Assembly: GCA_027451085.1 (NCBI GenBank)
Contig: DAIDKA010000243.1
Coordinates: 1-7,853 of the forward strand
DNA from: Gammaproteobacteria bacterium
Lineage (GTDB): Bacteria; Pseudomonadota; Gammaproteobacteria; Steroidobacterales; Steroidobacteraceae
Reading direction: 5' to 3'
Length of the DNA: 7,853 bases
Part shown: positions 1-6,169 of the stretch, piece after piece
How the letters are laid out: the number at the start of each line of letters is the position of its first letter
Position numbering within the stretch: the stretch's first letter is position 1
Notes under the pieces: generated by a model
Databases searched by the model: none
The model's input: only the letters and a program-made list of their open reading frames with translations
Told to the model about the DNA's origin: nothing
Position numbers and translations under genes: made by a program

Positions 1-956
1 ACGCCGATGAAGGGATAGGTCATGTTGCTCACCTCGGCGGCCATCATCATGGTGGCGATGCGGGTGAGATTGGCCTGGAATGCCAGCGAAATCATTTCGA
101 ACATGAGCATCTGTTCCTGCGGGAACTGGTCCGGAATGCCGATGGGCGCCTGGGGCAGGTTCAGGTGCGACAGGTCCTGCTTTTCCATCTTCTGGATGCG
201 GCGCTCGACCTCGCGCACGCTGTCCAGGTAGTCGCCCAGCACCGCCTGGTCACGCACGCCCAGCCGGCGCCGCATGCTGGCGGCGTCGTTCTGCACCATG
301 TCCAGGATGCTGTCGTACTGCTCACCCAGCTGCTGGCGTTCCGCCGGCGTGTCGCCGCGGCCGAACAGACGCTGGAACACGACGCGCGGGTTGTACTCCA
401 TGGGCAGCGGCGAGGTGTGGGTGCTGAAGGCGATGGTGCCGGAGAAGCTGCAGCCATAGGAGCGATCGCACGAACCGCCGCCGCCGCCGGATTCGGTCCG
501 CACTTCCAGCGAGGGCAGCGGCGTATCCTGGCCGATCTTCTGCGCCGCCATCTGGTCGATGGTGACACCGCCATAGGGATCTTCGCTCTCGCGCGGGTGC
601 ACGCAGGACAGCCAGGTGCCCGGCACGATCGCGTGCACGGCGGCGCTTTCCGCGGGCCGGTTCCCGAGATTCGAGACCACGATCAGCTGCTGCTGATAAT
701 CGGCCAGCGGCGCCAGGATGCGTGACAGCTTGAAGTCGCGGCCCCTGCCCTGCGGGGTCCACTGGTCGTTGCCGGGAAGCATGATGGCCCCGTGCGGAAA
801 GTAGATGTAGGCCATGTGCAGGGAGGGCTTGGCGGCGGTGTCCGCCCAGGCGGTTGCGGCCGGGATCATGGCATCCAGCAGCGGCAGCGCGATGGTGGCG
901 CCCGCGCCGCGCAGCACGGCGCGACGGGATATGTGTTTGCGGGTGATGAAATTCAT
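1..956 (-). CDS. DUF1552 family Tat-exported protein (C-terminus cut by window edge)
   Basis: This is the first 318 codons of a DUF1552 (PF07586) protein. The start is the ATG at 956-954, preceded by an AGGAG Shine-Dalgarno six to eight bases upstream. The N-terminus is a Tat signal: S10-R11-R12-A-V-L-R-G, then a hydrophobic stretch ending in an A-W-A type cleavage site near residue 38. Family hallmarks are the early YFPHGA segment, a PLPMEYNPRVVFQRLFG block near residue 185, and a final MTYPFIGV. In the family as I remember it, that last segment directly precedes a His-rich HxxSHH-like motif, so the window ends just before that likely functional site. A five-glycine run (157-161) leads into Cys163 and Cys169; Cys118 is also present. 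The gene is last of the visible operon, 17 bp after the DUF1592 cytochrome, the partner with which DUF1552 genes are typically paired. No biochemical function is established to my knowledge. An envelope role with the cytochrome is inference. Confidence 0.9.
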   Translation of the reverse strand, partial: MNFITRKHISRRAVLRGAGATIALPLLDAMIPAATAWADTAAKPSLHMAYIYFPHGAIMLPGNDQWTPQGRGRDFKLSRILAPLADYQQQLIVVSNLGNRPAESAAVHAIVPGTWLSCVHPRESEDPYGGVTIDQMAAQKIGQDTPLPSLEVRTESGGGGGSCDRSYGCSFSGTIAFSTHTSPLPMEYNPRVVFQRLFGRGDTPAERQQLGEQYDSILDMVQNDAASMRRRLGVRDQAVLGDYLDSVREVERRIQKMEKQDLSHLNLPQAPIGIPDQFPQEQMLMFEMISLAFQANLTRIATMMMAAEVSNMTYPFIG

Positions 957-962
957 GACAGC

Positions 963-969
963 TCTCCTC
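963..969 (-). promoter_or_regulatory. Shine-Dalgarno of the DUF1552 gene
   Basis: On the minus strand the 17-bp gap between the cytochrome stop and the DUF1552 ATG contains GAGGAGA with six bases (GCTGTC) to the ATG. This near-perfect ribosome site fixes the start at 956 and suggests strong translation of the last visible gene of the operon. Confidence 0.8.
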
Positions 970-973
970 AACC

Positions 974-3532
974 TCAACCGGCCGGCGGCAGGATGACCCC
1001 GGCGGCGCGCGCAGTGGTGTTCGCGGCCTTGCCAGCCACGGTGCCCCTGCCGGGCTGCTGGATCTGGAACTCAGGGCTGTTGATCACGCCCATGACGATG
1101 TCCTCGAACCGGTAGCCGTGCCTGGCGGCATCGCGCACGATGCTGCGCACCTGGGGCATGTCGAAGTACTCGACCGAGCGCCCGAGCGCGTAAGTCATCA
1201 GGTTGACCGTCAGCGTCTGCACGAACTGGTTCGGATTGGCCGCCAGCACGCGGCGCAGGTCATCCACGCCCGTGACCGGCGTGCCATCCGCCAGGTTGCC
1301 GGAGGCGTCGATGGGCGTGCCCGTGTCGGAGTCCTTCACCTGCCAGCCGCCCATGGCGTTGAAGTTCTCCATGGCCAGCCCCAGCGGGTCCATGATGCCG
1401 TGGCAGGCATTGCAGGAGGGCTGCGAGCGGTGCATCTGCATGCGCTCACGGATGGTCAGGGCCTTGGCGCCTGGAACGTTCTCCTTCAGCGCCGGCACCG
1501 CCGGCGGTGGCGCATGCGGCGGTGTGCCGTCGATCACTTCCAGTATGTAGGCGCCACGCAGCACCGGCGCGGTGCGGTTGGCATAGGAGGTTCCCATCAG
1601 CACCGCACCCTTGCCCAGCAGGCCGAAACGATGGGTGTCCGTGAGGGTGACGCGGCGGAACTGCGGACCGCGGACATCGCGGATGCCGTAGTGCAGCGCC
1701 AGGCGTTCATCGAGGTAGGTCCAGTCCGAGGTCAGCAGGTCGGTCACCGGACGATCCTGCAGCAGGATGCTGCCCACCCACAGCGCCATTTCCTTGCGCA
1801 AGTCGGTGCGCAGGTCCTCGTTGAAATCCGGGAACTCGTACGGGTCGGGCTTGATCTTGTCCATGCTGTCGACCTGCAGCCACTGGAACGCGAAGTCCGT
1901 GACCAGCGACCGGGCGCGCGGATCGGCCAGCATGCGTTTAACCTGTGCCTGCAGCACGGCCGGCGTGTGCAGGCGGTTGGCGGCGGCGAGATCCCGCAGC
2001 TGCGCATCCGGACCCTGGCTCCACAGGAAGAACGACAGTCGCGAGGCCAGCTCCAGGTCGCTGATGTGCCAGGCCTGCGGCTGCGGGGGAGCGGCGCTGT
2101 GCTGCGCCCCCTGCTCCGGCAGCCCCACCCTCTGCAGGCTCGACGCCAGCGCGGGACTGCCGGCGGCCGCCACCGTGGTCTGCGGCACGTCCTCGGCGCG
2201 GTACAGGAACTTGGGACTGGCGAGAATGGCCACGATGGCATTCTCGATGCCGGCATCAAAGGTCTTGCCCTGGCGGCCCATCTCGAAGAAATGCAGCGGT
2301 GCGGCCAGGTCCTCGGCCGTGACCGGGCGCCGGTAGGCACCCGTGGCGATCCGGGTCAGGATGCGCGTCGCGCACGGAAGTTCCTGGCTGGCATCCGCCG
2401 GCCTGCAGATGAAGATCAGCCTGCGGCTGGGCGTGTCGGACACCCCGGTGACCTCCTGCGGACCGCGCACCTCGATGCCGGTGACGGTCGGCAGGCCGCC
2501 GACGCCGCCCAGCGGGTCATAGGAGGACAGCCAGTCGTCGGACTCCGAGTCTGCACGCTGCTGGAAGGTCACCACCAGGTCGTGGGGACCGGCGGTCACA
2601 GGCAGCTTGATGTCGTGGAAGCGGGACTCGAATTCCTCGGTCGCGGCCTGCTTTTTCTGGTCGGCTTCCTTGAGGTCGGCCGGCCCGCCGATGCTGCGCT
2701 CGAACACCTGCCTGCCATCGATGAGGAACACCAGGCGCTGCGCTTGACCGAGGTTGCCGATGTAGCCCAGGCCGGTGTCGACCTGGATGTTGAACGTGTA
2801 GGTGCCATCGGCCGGGAAGTTGTTCACCACCGACAGGCCGCCGCGTGTGCCCAGCGGCATGCCGTCGATATGGAAGCCCTGGTCACCGGGACCGGCGCGG
2901 TAGCTGGCGATGGCCGGCGCGGCGTGTGCATTGCCCACGGCCAGGGCCGCCACCGTGCGGGCCGCCGAGATGTACTGGTCGAGGAAGGTGGGCGATACCT
3001 TGAGCACATCGGCGATGTCATCGAAGCCGTCGCTGCTGATGTCCTTCGGCAGCAGCGAGGCCGGATCGATGTCCACGTCGAGCAGCTGCTTCACGGCGAG
3101 GGCGTACTCGGTCCGGTTCAGCCGGTGCAGGGTCACGTAGCCGGCGTCCGGATGGGCGGCAGCCGCGCGATCCAGGCTGTCCTCCATCCAGGAGACGAAG
3201 GAACTCACGGTGGCCTGGTCCGGCTGCTTCTCCCCCGGCGGCGGCATCAAGCGGCCCTGCAGCTTGTTGACGGCGTCTTCCCAGATCTTCGCATCCTGCC
3301 CGATCTGGTGCGGGTCCATGGTGTCGAAGGCGATGCCGCCCGCCCAGTCCGTGGCGTTGTGGCACTTCTCACAATAGCTGGAGAGCATCGTCCAGTGGTG
3401 GTCGGGCGGCGCGTCCGCGGCCTGCAGGGTGCCGGTGCCAGCGGCCGCCGCAGCCAGGACGGTCATCCCGCCCACCGCGGTGGCCGTCAGGAAGCGCTTC
3501 AGTCGCAGGGTCTTGTGCATGTTCGTATTCAT
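974..3532 (-). CDS. Exported diheme DUF1592/DUF1588/DUF1585 multidomain cytochrome-like protein
   Basis: This 852-residue protein has the full Planctomycete-type domain string. Residues 1-38 form a Sec-like signal (basic KTLRLKR, Ala-rich core, cleavage after L-Q-A). A haem-c motif CEKCH lies at 54-58. Next come DUF1587 (about 133-197, LHRLNRTEYALAV), a beta-rich segment with carbohydrate-binding-like features (about 240-350), DUF1595 (about 370-412, ending in AYRRPVT), DUF1592 (about 427-620, LASRLSFFLW) and DUF1588 (about 627-730). The second haem motif CNACH at 707-711 sits in PSCNACHGIMDPLGLAMENF. DUF1585 occupies about 763-815. The start is the ATG at 3532-3530: it has a GAGGA Shine-Dalgarno and begins the signal peptide. 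The frame stays open further upstream, but that part is antisense-free overlap with the MBL gene and encodes no recognisable domain. Two covalent haems imply cytochrome c maturation and a periplasmic redox role. The partner is probably the DUF1552 product. The substrate is unknown. Confidence 0.93.
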   Translation of the reverse strand: MNTNMHKTLRLKRFLTATAVGGMTVLAAAAAGTGTLQAADAPPDHHWTMLSSYCEKCHNATDWAGGIAFDTMDPHQIGQDAKIWEDAVNKLQGRLMPPPGEKQPDQATVSSFVSWMEDSLDRAAAAHPDAGYVTLHRLNRTEYALAVKQLLDVDIDPASLLPKDISSDGFDDIADVLKVSPTFLDQYISAARTVAALAVGNAHAAPAIASYRAGPGDQGFHIDGMPLGTRGGLSVVNNFPADGTYTFNIQVDTGLGYIGNLGQAQRLVFLIDGRQVFERSIGGPADLKEADQKKQAATEEFESRFHDIKLPVTAGPHDLVVTFQQRADSESDDWLSSYDPLGGVGGLPTVTGIEVRGPQEVTGVSDTPSRRLIFICRPADASQELPCATRILTRIATGAYRRPVTAEDLAAPLHFFEMGRQGKTFDAGIENAIVAILASPKFLYRAEDVPQTTVAAAGSPALASSLQRVGLPEQGAQHSAAPPQPQAWHISDLELASRLSFFLWSQGPDAQLRDLAAANRLHTPAVLQAQVKRMLADPRARSLVTDFAFQWLQVDSMDKIKPDPYEFPDFNEDLRTDLRKEMALWVGSILLQDRPVTDLLTSDWTYLDERLALHYGIRDVRGPQFRRVTLTDTHRFGLLGKGAVLMGTSYANRTAPVLRGAYILEVIDGTPPHAPPPAVPALKENVPGAKALTIRERMQMHRSQPSCNACHGIMDPLGLAMENFNAMGGWQVKDSDTGTPIDASGNLADGTPVTGVDDLRRVLAANPNQFVQTLTVNLMTYALGRSVEYFDMPQVRSIVRDAARHGYRFEDIVMGVINSPEFQIQQPGRGTVAGKAANTTARAAGVILPPAG

Positions 3533-3537
3533 GGCCG

Positions 3538-3543
3538 TCCTCA
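3538..3543 (-). promoter_or_regulatory. Shine-Dalgarno of the cytochrome gene overlapping the MBL stop codon
   Basis: On the minus strand the MBL stop TGA (3543-3541) runs directly into GGA, giving TGAGGA followed by five bases and the ATG at 3532. The ribosome site of the cytochrome therefore overlaps the stop codon of the gene before it. This arrangement favours translational coupling and decides the cytochrome start. Confidence 0.75.
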
Positions 3544-4494
3544 CACCACACCGCGCATTTCGCGCACATGGCCGTACAACCCGCGGTAGGCGGTGGTGAT
3601 GAACAGATCGGGATTGCCCCATTGGGCGTCGTACTTGCGGGTCGGCGCGGCAGCGATCATGTCGTCCGGGCCCATGCCCTTGCGCATGAGCTGCCACAGG
3701 TCCTCGTGCAGCGTGGCAAGCATGGCCTGCTCGGCGGCGAGGTCCGCCCTGGTCTGGACCGGGCCGGTGCCCGGGATGATGCGTGTCTGGTCGTTCACCA
3801 CGCCCAGCAGCTGCTGCGTGGCCTTCACCAGCCCGCCGGTCCAGCCACCCGTGCAGGAGTCCGGGATCGGATAACGCCCCACACTCACGACACCACCGGC
3901 CACCAGCACATTGGCGTCGCGGAAGTACACATAGATGTCGCCATCGGTGTGCGCCTGGGGCATCAGGTCGTATTCCACCGTGGTGCCACCGAAGGGCAGC
4001 TTCTGCAGTCCCTTGTAGAAGGTCTGCGTGGGCAGCGCCTTGGGGCGTGCGGGATAGGTGCGGTTCTCCCACTGCTCGAATACCGGCTCGGTCAGCCACA
4101 GCCGGGTGTTCTCGTGGGCGATGAGCTTCACCCCGGCGCGGCGCAGGGCCTCGTTGGAGCCGGTGTGACTCCAGTGCCAGTGGGTGTTGAAGGCGGTCGT
4201 GACAGGACCGCCCAGGGTCTGCTCCACCGTCCTGAGCAGCGCCGCCGAATGCGCGGCATCGCCGCCGTCCACCAGCAGCACGCCCTCGGGTCCCTTGAAG
4301 CCCACGACATTGCCGCCCGCCCCGCTCACCAGGATCAGGTTGTCCGCCAGGTGTGTCACGGCCAGCGGCGCATCGGCGGCGTACGCGCGGGCGCCCGCTC
4401 CCGGCAGACCCAGTCCGGCAGCCCTCAAAGTCACGCCCGCGACCCCCGCGGCGGCGGCCTTGAGAAACTCCCGACGATCCGGCTTCATGACCAT
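3541..4494 (-). CDS. Tat-exported metallo-beta-lactamase-fold protein with degenerate second metal site
   Basis: This is a 317-residue protein from the ATG at 4494-4492. ATGs at 4515 and 4488 are also possible; I chose 4494 because a weak GTGAG lies six bases upstream. The N-terminus is a Tat signal (D-R-R-E-F-L-K at 6-12) with likely cleavage after A-Y-A at 39. The MBL fold is clear: the early VLLVDGG strand, then NTHWHWSHTGSNEAL carrying His105, His107 and His110, then AHENTRLWL, then QAHTDGD with His182, then GRYPIPD, then PGTGPVQTRADL. The normal HxHxDH Asp is Ser109, the bridging-Asp position is Gly201, and the usual PGHGP His is Thr243. The first zinc site looks intact, while the second keeps only His110. 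It is the first gene of the visible minus-strand operon, 8 bp before the cytochrome. A hydrolase of a small ester or lactone, or a one-metal or binding protein, are all possible. Confidence 0.88.
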   Translation of the reverse strand: MVMKPDRREFLKAAAAGVAGVTLRAAGLGLPGAGARAYAADAPLAVTHLADNLILVSGAGGNVVGFKGPEGVLLVDGGDAAHSAALLRTVEQTLGGPVTTAFNTHWHWSHTGSNEALRRAGVKLIAHENTRLWLTEPVFEQWENRTYPARPKALPTQTFYKGLQKLPFGGTTVEYDLMPQAHTDGDIYVYFRDANVLVAGGVVSVGRYPIPDSCTGGWTGGLVKATQQLLGVVNDQTRIIPGTGPVQTRADLAAEQAMLATLHEDLWQLMRKGMGPDDMIAAAPTRKYDAQWGNPDLFITTAYRGLYGHVREMRGVV

Positions 4495-4543
4495 AAAAGG
4501 CTCACGCTTCAACATCTTGGCGCCAGCGTTACATGCGCCCGCA

Positions 4544-4581
4544 GCACCGGTCAACGCGTGAGTAACGAGCGGGACCGGTGC
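4544..4581. repeat. 9-bp perfect inverted repeat in the divergent intergenic region
   Basis: GCACCGGTC at 4544-4552 is the exact reverse complement of GACCGGTGC at 4573-4581, with 20 bases between them. Each arm also contains the self-palindrome ACCGGT, so the sites are two copies 28-29 bp apart as well as potential hairpin arms. It lies upstream of the MBL operon start. It could be a two-site operator or a leader-RNA hairpin of the operon. Confidence 0.5.
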
Positions 4582-4599
4582 CACCATCAAGTGCACCCT

Positions 4600-4633
4600 G
4601 ACGGCATGGACAAGCGCGCCCGGACGGCATGGA
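4600..4633. repeat. 11-bp direct repeat, 23-bp period, in the divergent intergenic region
   Basis: GACGGCATGGA occurs at 4600-4610 and again at 4623-4633. The start-to-start distance is 23 bp, a little over two helical turns, so both copies would face a similar side of the DNA. The second copy touches the AT-rich candidate -10 of the minus-strand operon. This fits binding sites for a regulator, but the repeat is only two copies and could be chance. Confidence 0.45.
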
Positions 4634-4662
4634 TATTATTTTCCCCGAAGTTGACATGTCCC
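4633..4662 (-). promoter_or_regulatory. Candidate promoter of the MBL-cytochrome-DUF1552 operon
   Basis: The only AT-rich patch in the intergenic region (4633-4644) reads AATAAT or TAATAT on the minus strand. It lies 16-18 bp downstream of GGGACA (complement of 4657-4662). Matches to sigma-70 boxes are partial (four to five of six at -10, four of six at -35). Transcription would begin near 4626 and give a leader of about 130 bases carrying the inverted repeat. Confidence 0.35.
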
Positions 4663-4666
4663 CCGG

Positions 4667-4672
4667 TAGAAT
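4667..4672 (+). promoter_or_regulatory. Candidate -10 box for the MFS transporter gene
   Basis: TAGAAT, five of six matches to the sigma-70 -10 box, lies so that transcription would start near 4679, about 28 bases before the GTG start. There is no good -35 at 16-18 bp. The perfect TTGACA at 4651-4656 is only 10 bp away, too close to act as its partner. If this box is used, the upstream ATG at 4684 would have almost no leader, which supports the GTG start. Confidence 0.35.
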
Positions 4673-4695
4673 CCGCAGCCTTTATGCTCAAGGCT

Positions 4696-4701
4696 GAAGG
4701 A
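4696..4701 (+). promoter_or_regulatory. Shine-Dalgarno that sets the GTG start of the MFS gene
   Basis: GAAGGA is followed by six bases and then GTG at 4708. The in-frame ATG at 4684 has no purine-rich site before it. The ribosome site therefore favours the GTG, and the ATG-derived extension would only add eight residues. Confidence 0.75.
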
Positions 4702-4707
4702 ACACCC

Positions 4708-6060
4708 GTGGCCACGAACAGCAGCAAGACGGTGGATGTCGGCGCCGTCATCGATTCGGCCAGCTATTTCTGGGTGCCCTTCGGCATCACCGTCATGATG
4801 GTCATCATCATGCTGACCGACGGTTTCGGCCTGTTCACCACCGGCTACATCGGTCCGCTGGTGGTCAAGGACTGGCACATCGGCCGCGCCGAACTGTCCT
4901 GGATGGGCTACACGCAGATGGGCGGCATGGCGCTGGGCTCGGTGCTGCTGGGCTGGATCAGCGACCACATCGGCCGCAAGAAGGCGTACTTCACCTGTCT
5001 CGCGCTGCTGTTCGTGGGCTCGCTGCTGTGCTACGCGGCGGGCAACATCTGGGTGCTTTCAGGCTTCCGCTTCATCACGGGCCTGGGGCTCGGCGGCATC
5101 ACCCCGCTTGCCACCACGCTGATTTCCGAGTGGACCCCCAAGCGCATACGCAGCGTGGTGGTGGCCTGCGTCATCGTGTCGGTGCCGCTGGGCGGTTCGC
5201 TCACCGGCCTGCTGGCCGGCTGGCTGATACCCGCCTATGGCTGGCGCTCCCTGTTCCTGGTCGGGGCGGTGGTGCCGCTGGTGCTGGTGGCGCTGTTCTG
5301 GCTGCTGCTGCCCGAGTCCCCCAAGTACCTCGCGCTGCGGCCGGCCCTGTACCCCCAGCTGGCAAAGGCGCTCAACCGCCTGATCGGGGAGCAGCGCTTC
5401 GATGGCACTGAAACCTTCGTCGTGGTCGAGAACGCAAAGACCTCCAGCAACTGGTTCTCCACCATCTGGAACAGCCGCTACCGGCGTTCCACGGTATTCA
5501 TCTGGATCGCGTTCACCTTCAACACCCTGGTGCTCTACATCTTCAGCAACAGCCTGCCGCTGCTGTTCGACTGGGCCAGCCAGAGCGCCGCCATGGCCTC
5601 CCGCTCCCTGAGCCTGTTCAGCGGCGGCGGCGTCATCGGTTCCATCGGCGGCGCGTTCCTGATGGGCCTGTGGGGTTCACGTGGCGTGGGCACCGCGGCG
5701 GCCTTCATCGGCGCCGCAGCCACGGCCGCGATCGGCGTGCTGCTGCTGCACGGCCACGGCTCGGAGCTCGCGCTGCTGATATCCTGCTTCATCGGCGGCG
5801 CGGTGATCAACGGCATGCAGTCCTACCTCTACGCGGTGGGCGCACACGCGTATCCCACGGAAATCCGCGGCTCGGCGATCGGCATGGCGCAGGCGTTCTC
5901 GCGTTTCGGCGGTCTGCTCTCCGCTACCGTTCCCCAGGTCTATTTCTCCCTGCACCCGGTGCCTTCCATCGACCGCTTTTTCTGGTTCGTGGCGGTCTGC
6001 GCAGTGGTGACCACCGTGAGCTATTTCCTGATCCCCTCGCATATCCCGCCCAAGGGGTGA
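4708..6060 (+). CDS. MFS transporter, AAHS-like (aromatic or other small organic acid:H+ symporter type)
   Basis: This is a 450-residue integral inner-membrane protein with the usual 12-segment MFS layout and length. TM1 (about 22-50) carries D38-G-F-G41. The loop 2-3 signature GWISDHIGRKK is at 82-92. R121 begins the FRFITGLGLGGITPLATTLISEW stretch of TM4-5, and LPESPKYL at 201-208 precedes the central cytoplasmic loop (about 209-260). PTEIRGSAIG with R387 and SRFGG with R399 match the arginine pair of AAHS transporters such as PcaK. The loop 8-9 copy of the signature is weak (GLWGSRGVG at 320-328). In PcaK both aspartates of DGFD matter for transport, and here the second is glycine, so the substrate may not be an aromatic acid. 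The gene is divergent from the MBL operon and shares its control region. A sialate or metabolite:H+ symporter is an alternative. MFS assignment is very sure; substrate is unknown. Confidence 0.92.
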   Translation: MATNSSKTVDVGAVIDSASYFWVPFGITVMMVIIMLTDGFGLFTTGYIGPLVVKDWHIGRAELSWMGYTQMGGMALGSVLLGWISDHIGRKKAYFTCLALLFVGSLLCYAAGNIWVLSGFRFITGLGLGGITPLATTLISEWTPKRIRSVVVACVIVSVPLGGSLTGLLAGWLIPAYGWRSLFLVGAVVPLVLVALFWLLLPESPKYLALRPALYPQLAKALNRLIGEQRFDGTETFVVVENAKTSSNWFSTIWNSRYRRSTVFIWIAFTFNTLVLYIFSNSLPLLFDWASQSAAMASRSLSLFSGGGVIGSIGGAFLMGLWGSRGVGTAAAFIGAAATAAIGVLLLHGHGSELALLISCFIGGAVINGMQSYLYAVGAHAYPTEIRGSAIGMAQAFSRFGGLLSATVPQVYFSLHPVPSIDRFFWFVAVCAVVTTVSYFLIPSHIPPKG

Positions 6061-6062
6061 CC

Positions 6063-6106
6063 GAGGCGGCTGCCAGGGCCGCGCCACGGCCCTGGCTGGA
6101 AGCCTC
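6063..6106 (+). terminator. Nested hairpin after the MFS gene
   Basis: GCCAGGGCCG (6072-6081) and CGGCCCTGGC (6087-6096) form a perfect 10-bp stem with a five-base loop. GAGGC (6063-6067) and GCCTC (6102-6106) can form an outer stem. It begins two bases after the transporter stop codon. No T-run follows, so it may be an L-shaped or intrinsic-like terminator or only an RNA 3'-end stabiliser. Confidence 0.55.
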
Positions 6107-6160
6107 ACATCCCGGCACTGATTCTGCGCCTCGCGGGAAAGAATCCGCGTCATTACCCCC

Positions 6161-6169
6161 TGTTATAAT
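6161..6169 (+). promoter_or_regulatory. Extended -10 promoter of aceB
   Basis: TGTTATAAT is a perfect TATAAT (6164-6169) with the TG extension. The 17-bp-spaced -35 position (6141-6146, GAATCC) is poor, as allowed for extended -10 promoters. Transcription should start near 6176, giving a leader of about 27 bases. CATTA (6151-6155) and TAATG (6166-6170) are inverted around the box and could mark an operator. Confidence 0.65.

Noticed and set aside
161..762. Several open frames on both strands within the DUF1552 gene
   Set aside because: They are Arg/Ala-rich or otherwise featureless, while the frame starting at 956 gives a full DUF1552 sequence with a Tat signal.
1118..3589. Open frame of 823 codons on the plus strand, antisense to the cytochrome gene
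   Set aside because: Its translation is rich in Arg, His, Gly and Val with no domain or membrane pattern. It mirrors the codon frame of a real gene, as is common in GC-rich DNA. The minus-strand product has six recognisable family segments.
3533..4099. N-terminal extension of the cytochrome frame, open to 4099
   Set aside because: It overlaps the MBL gene in another frame on the same strand and encodes no domain. The signal peptide and Shine-Dalgarno place the start at 3532.
4526..4567. Short inverted repeat CGTTAC / GTAACG in the intergenic region
   Set aside because: It is only six base pairs with a 29-base gap. This is expected by chance, and it is interleaved with the stronger 9-bp repeat.
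3568..4707. Upstream open extension of the transporter frame, suggesting a large fusion protein
   Set aside because: It is antisense to the MBL gene and crosses the intergenic region with repeats and promoters. The GAAGGA site and MFS family length support the GTG at 4708.
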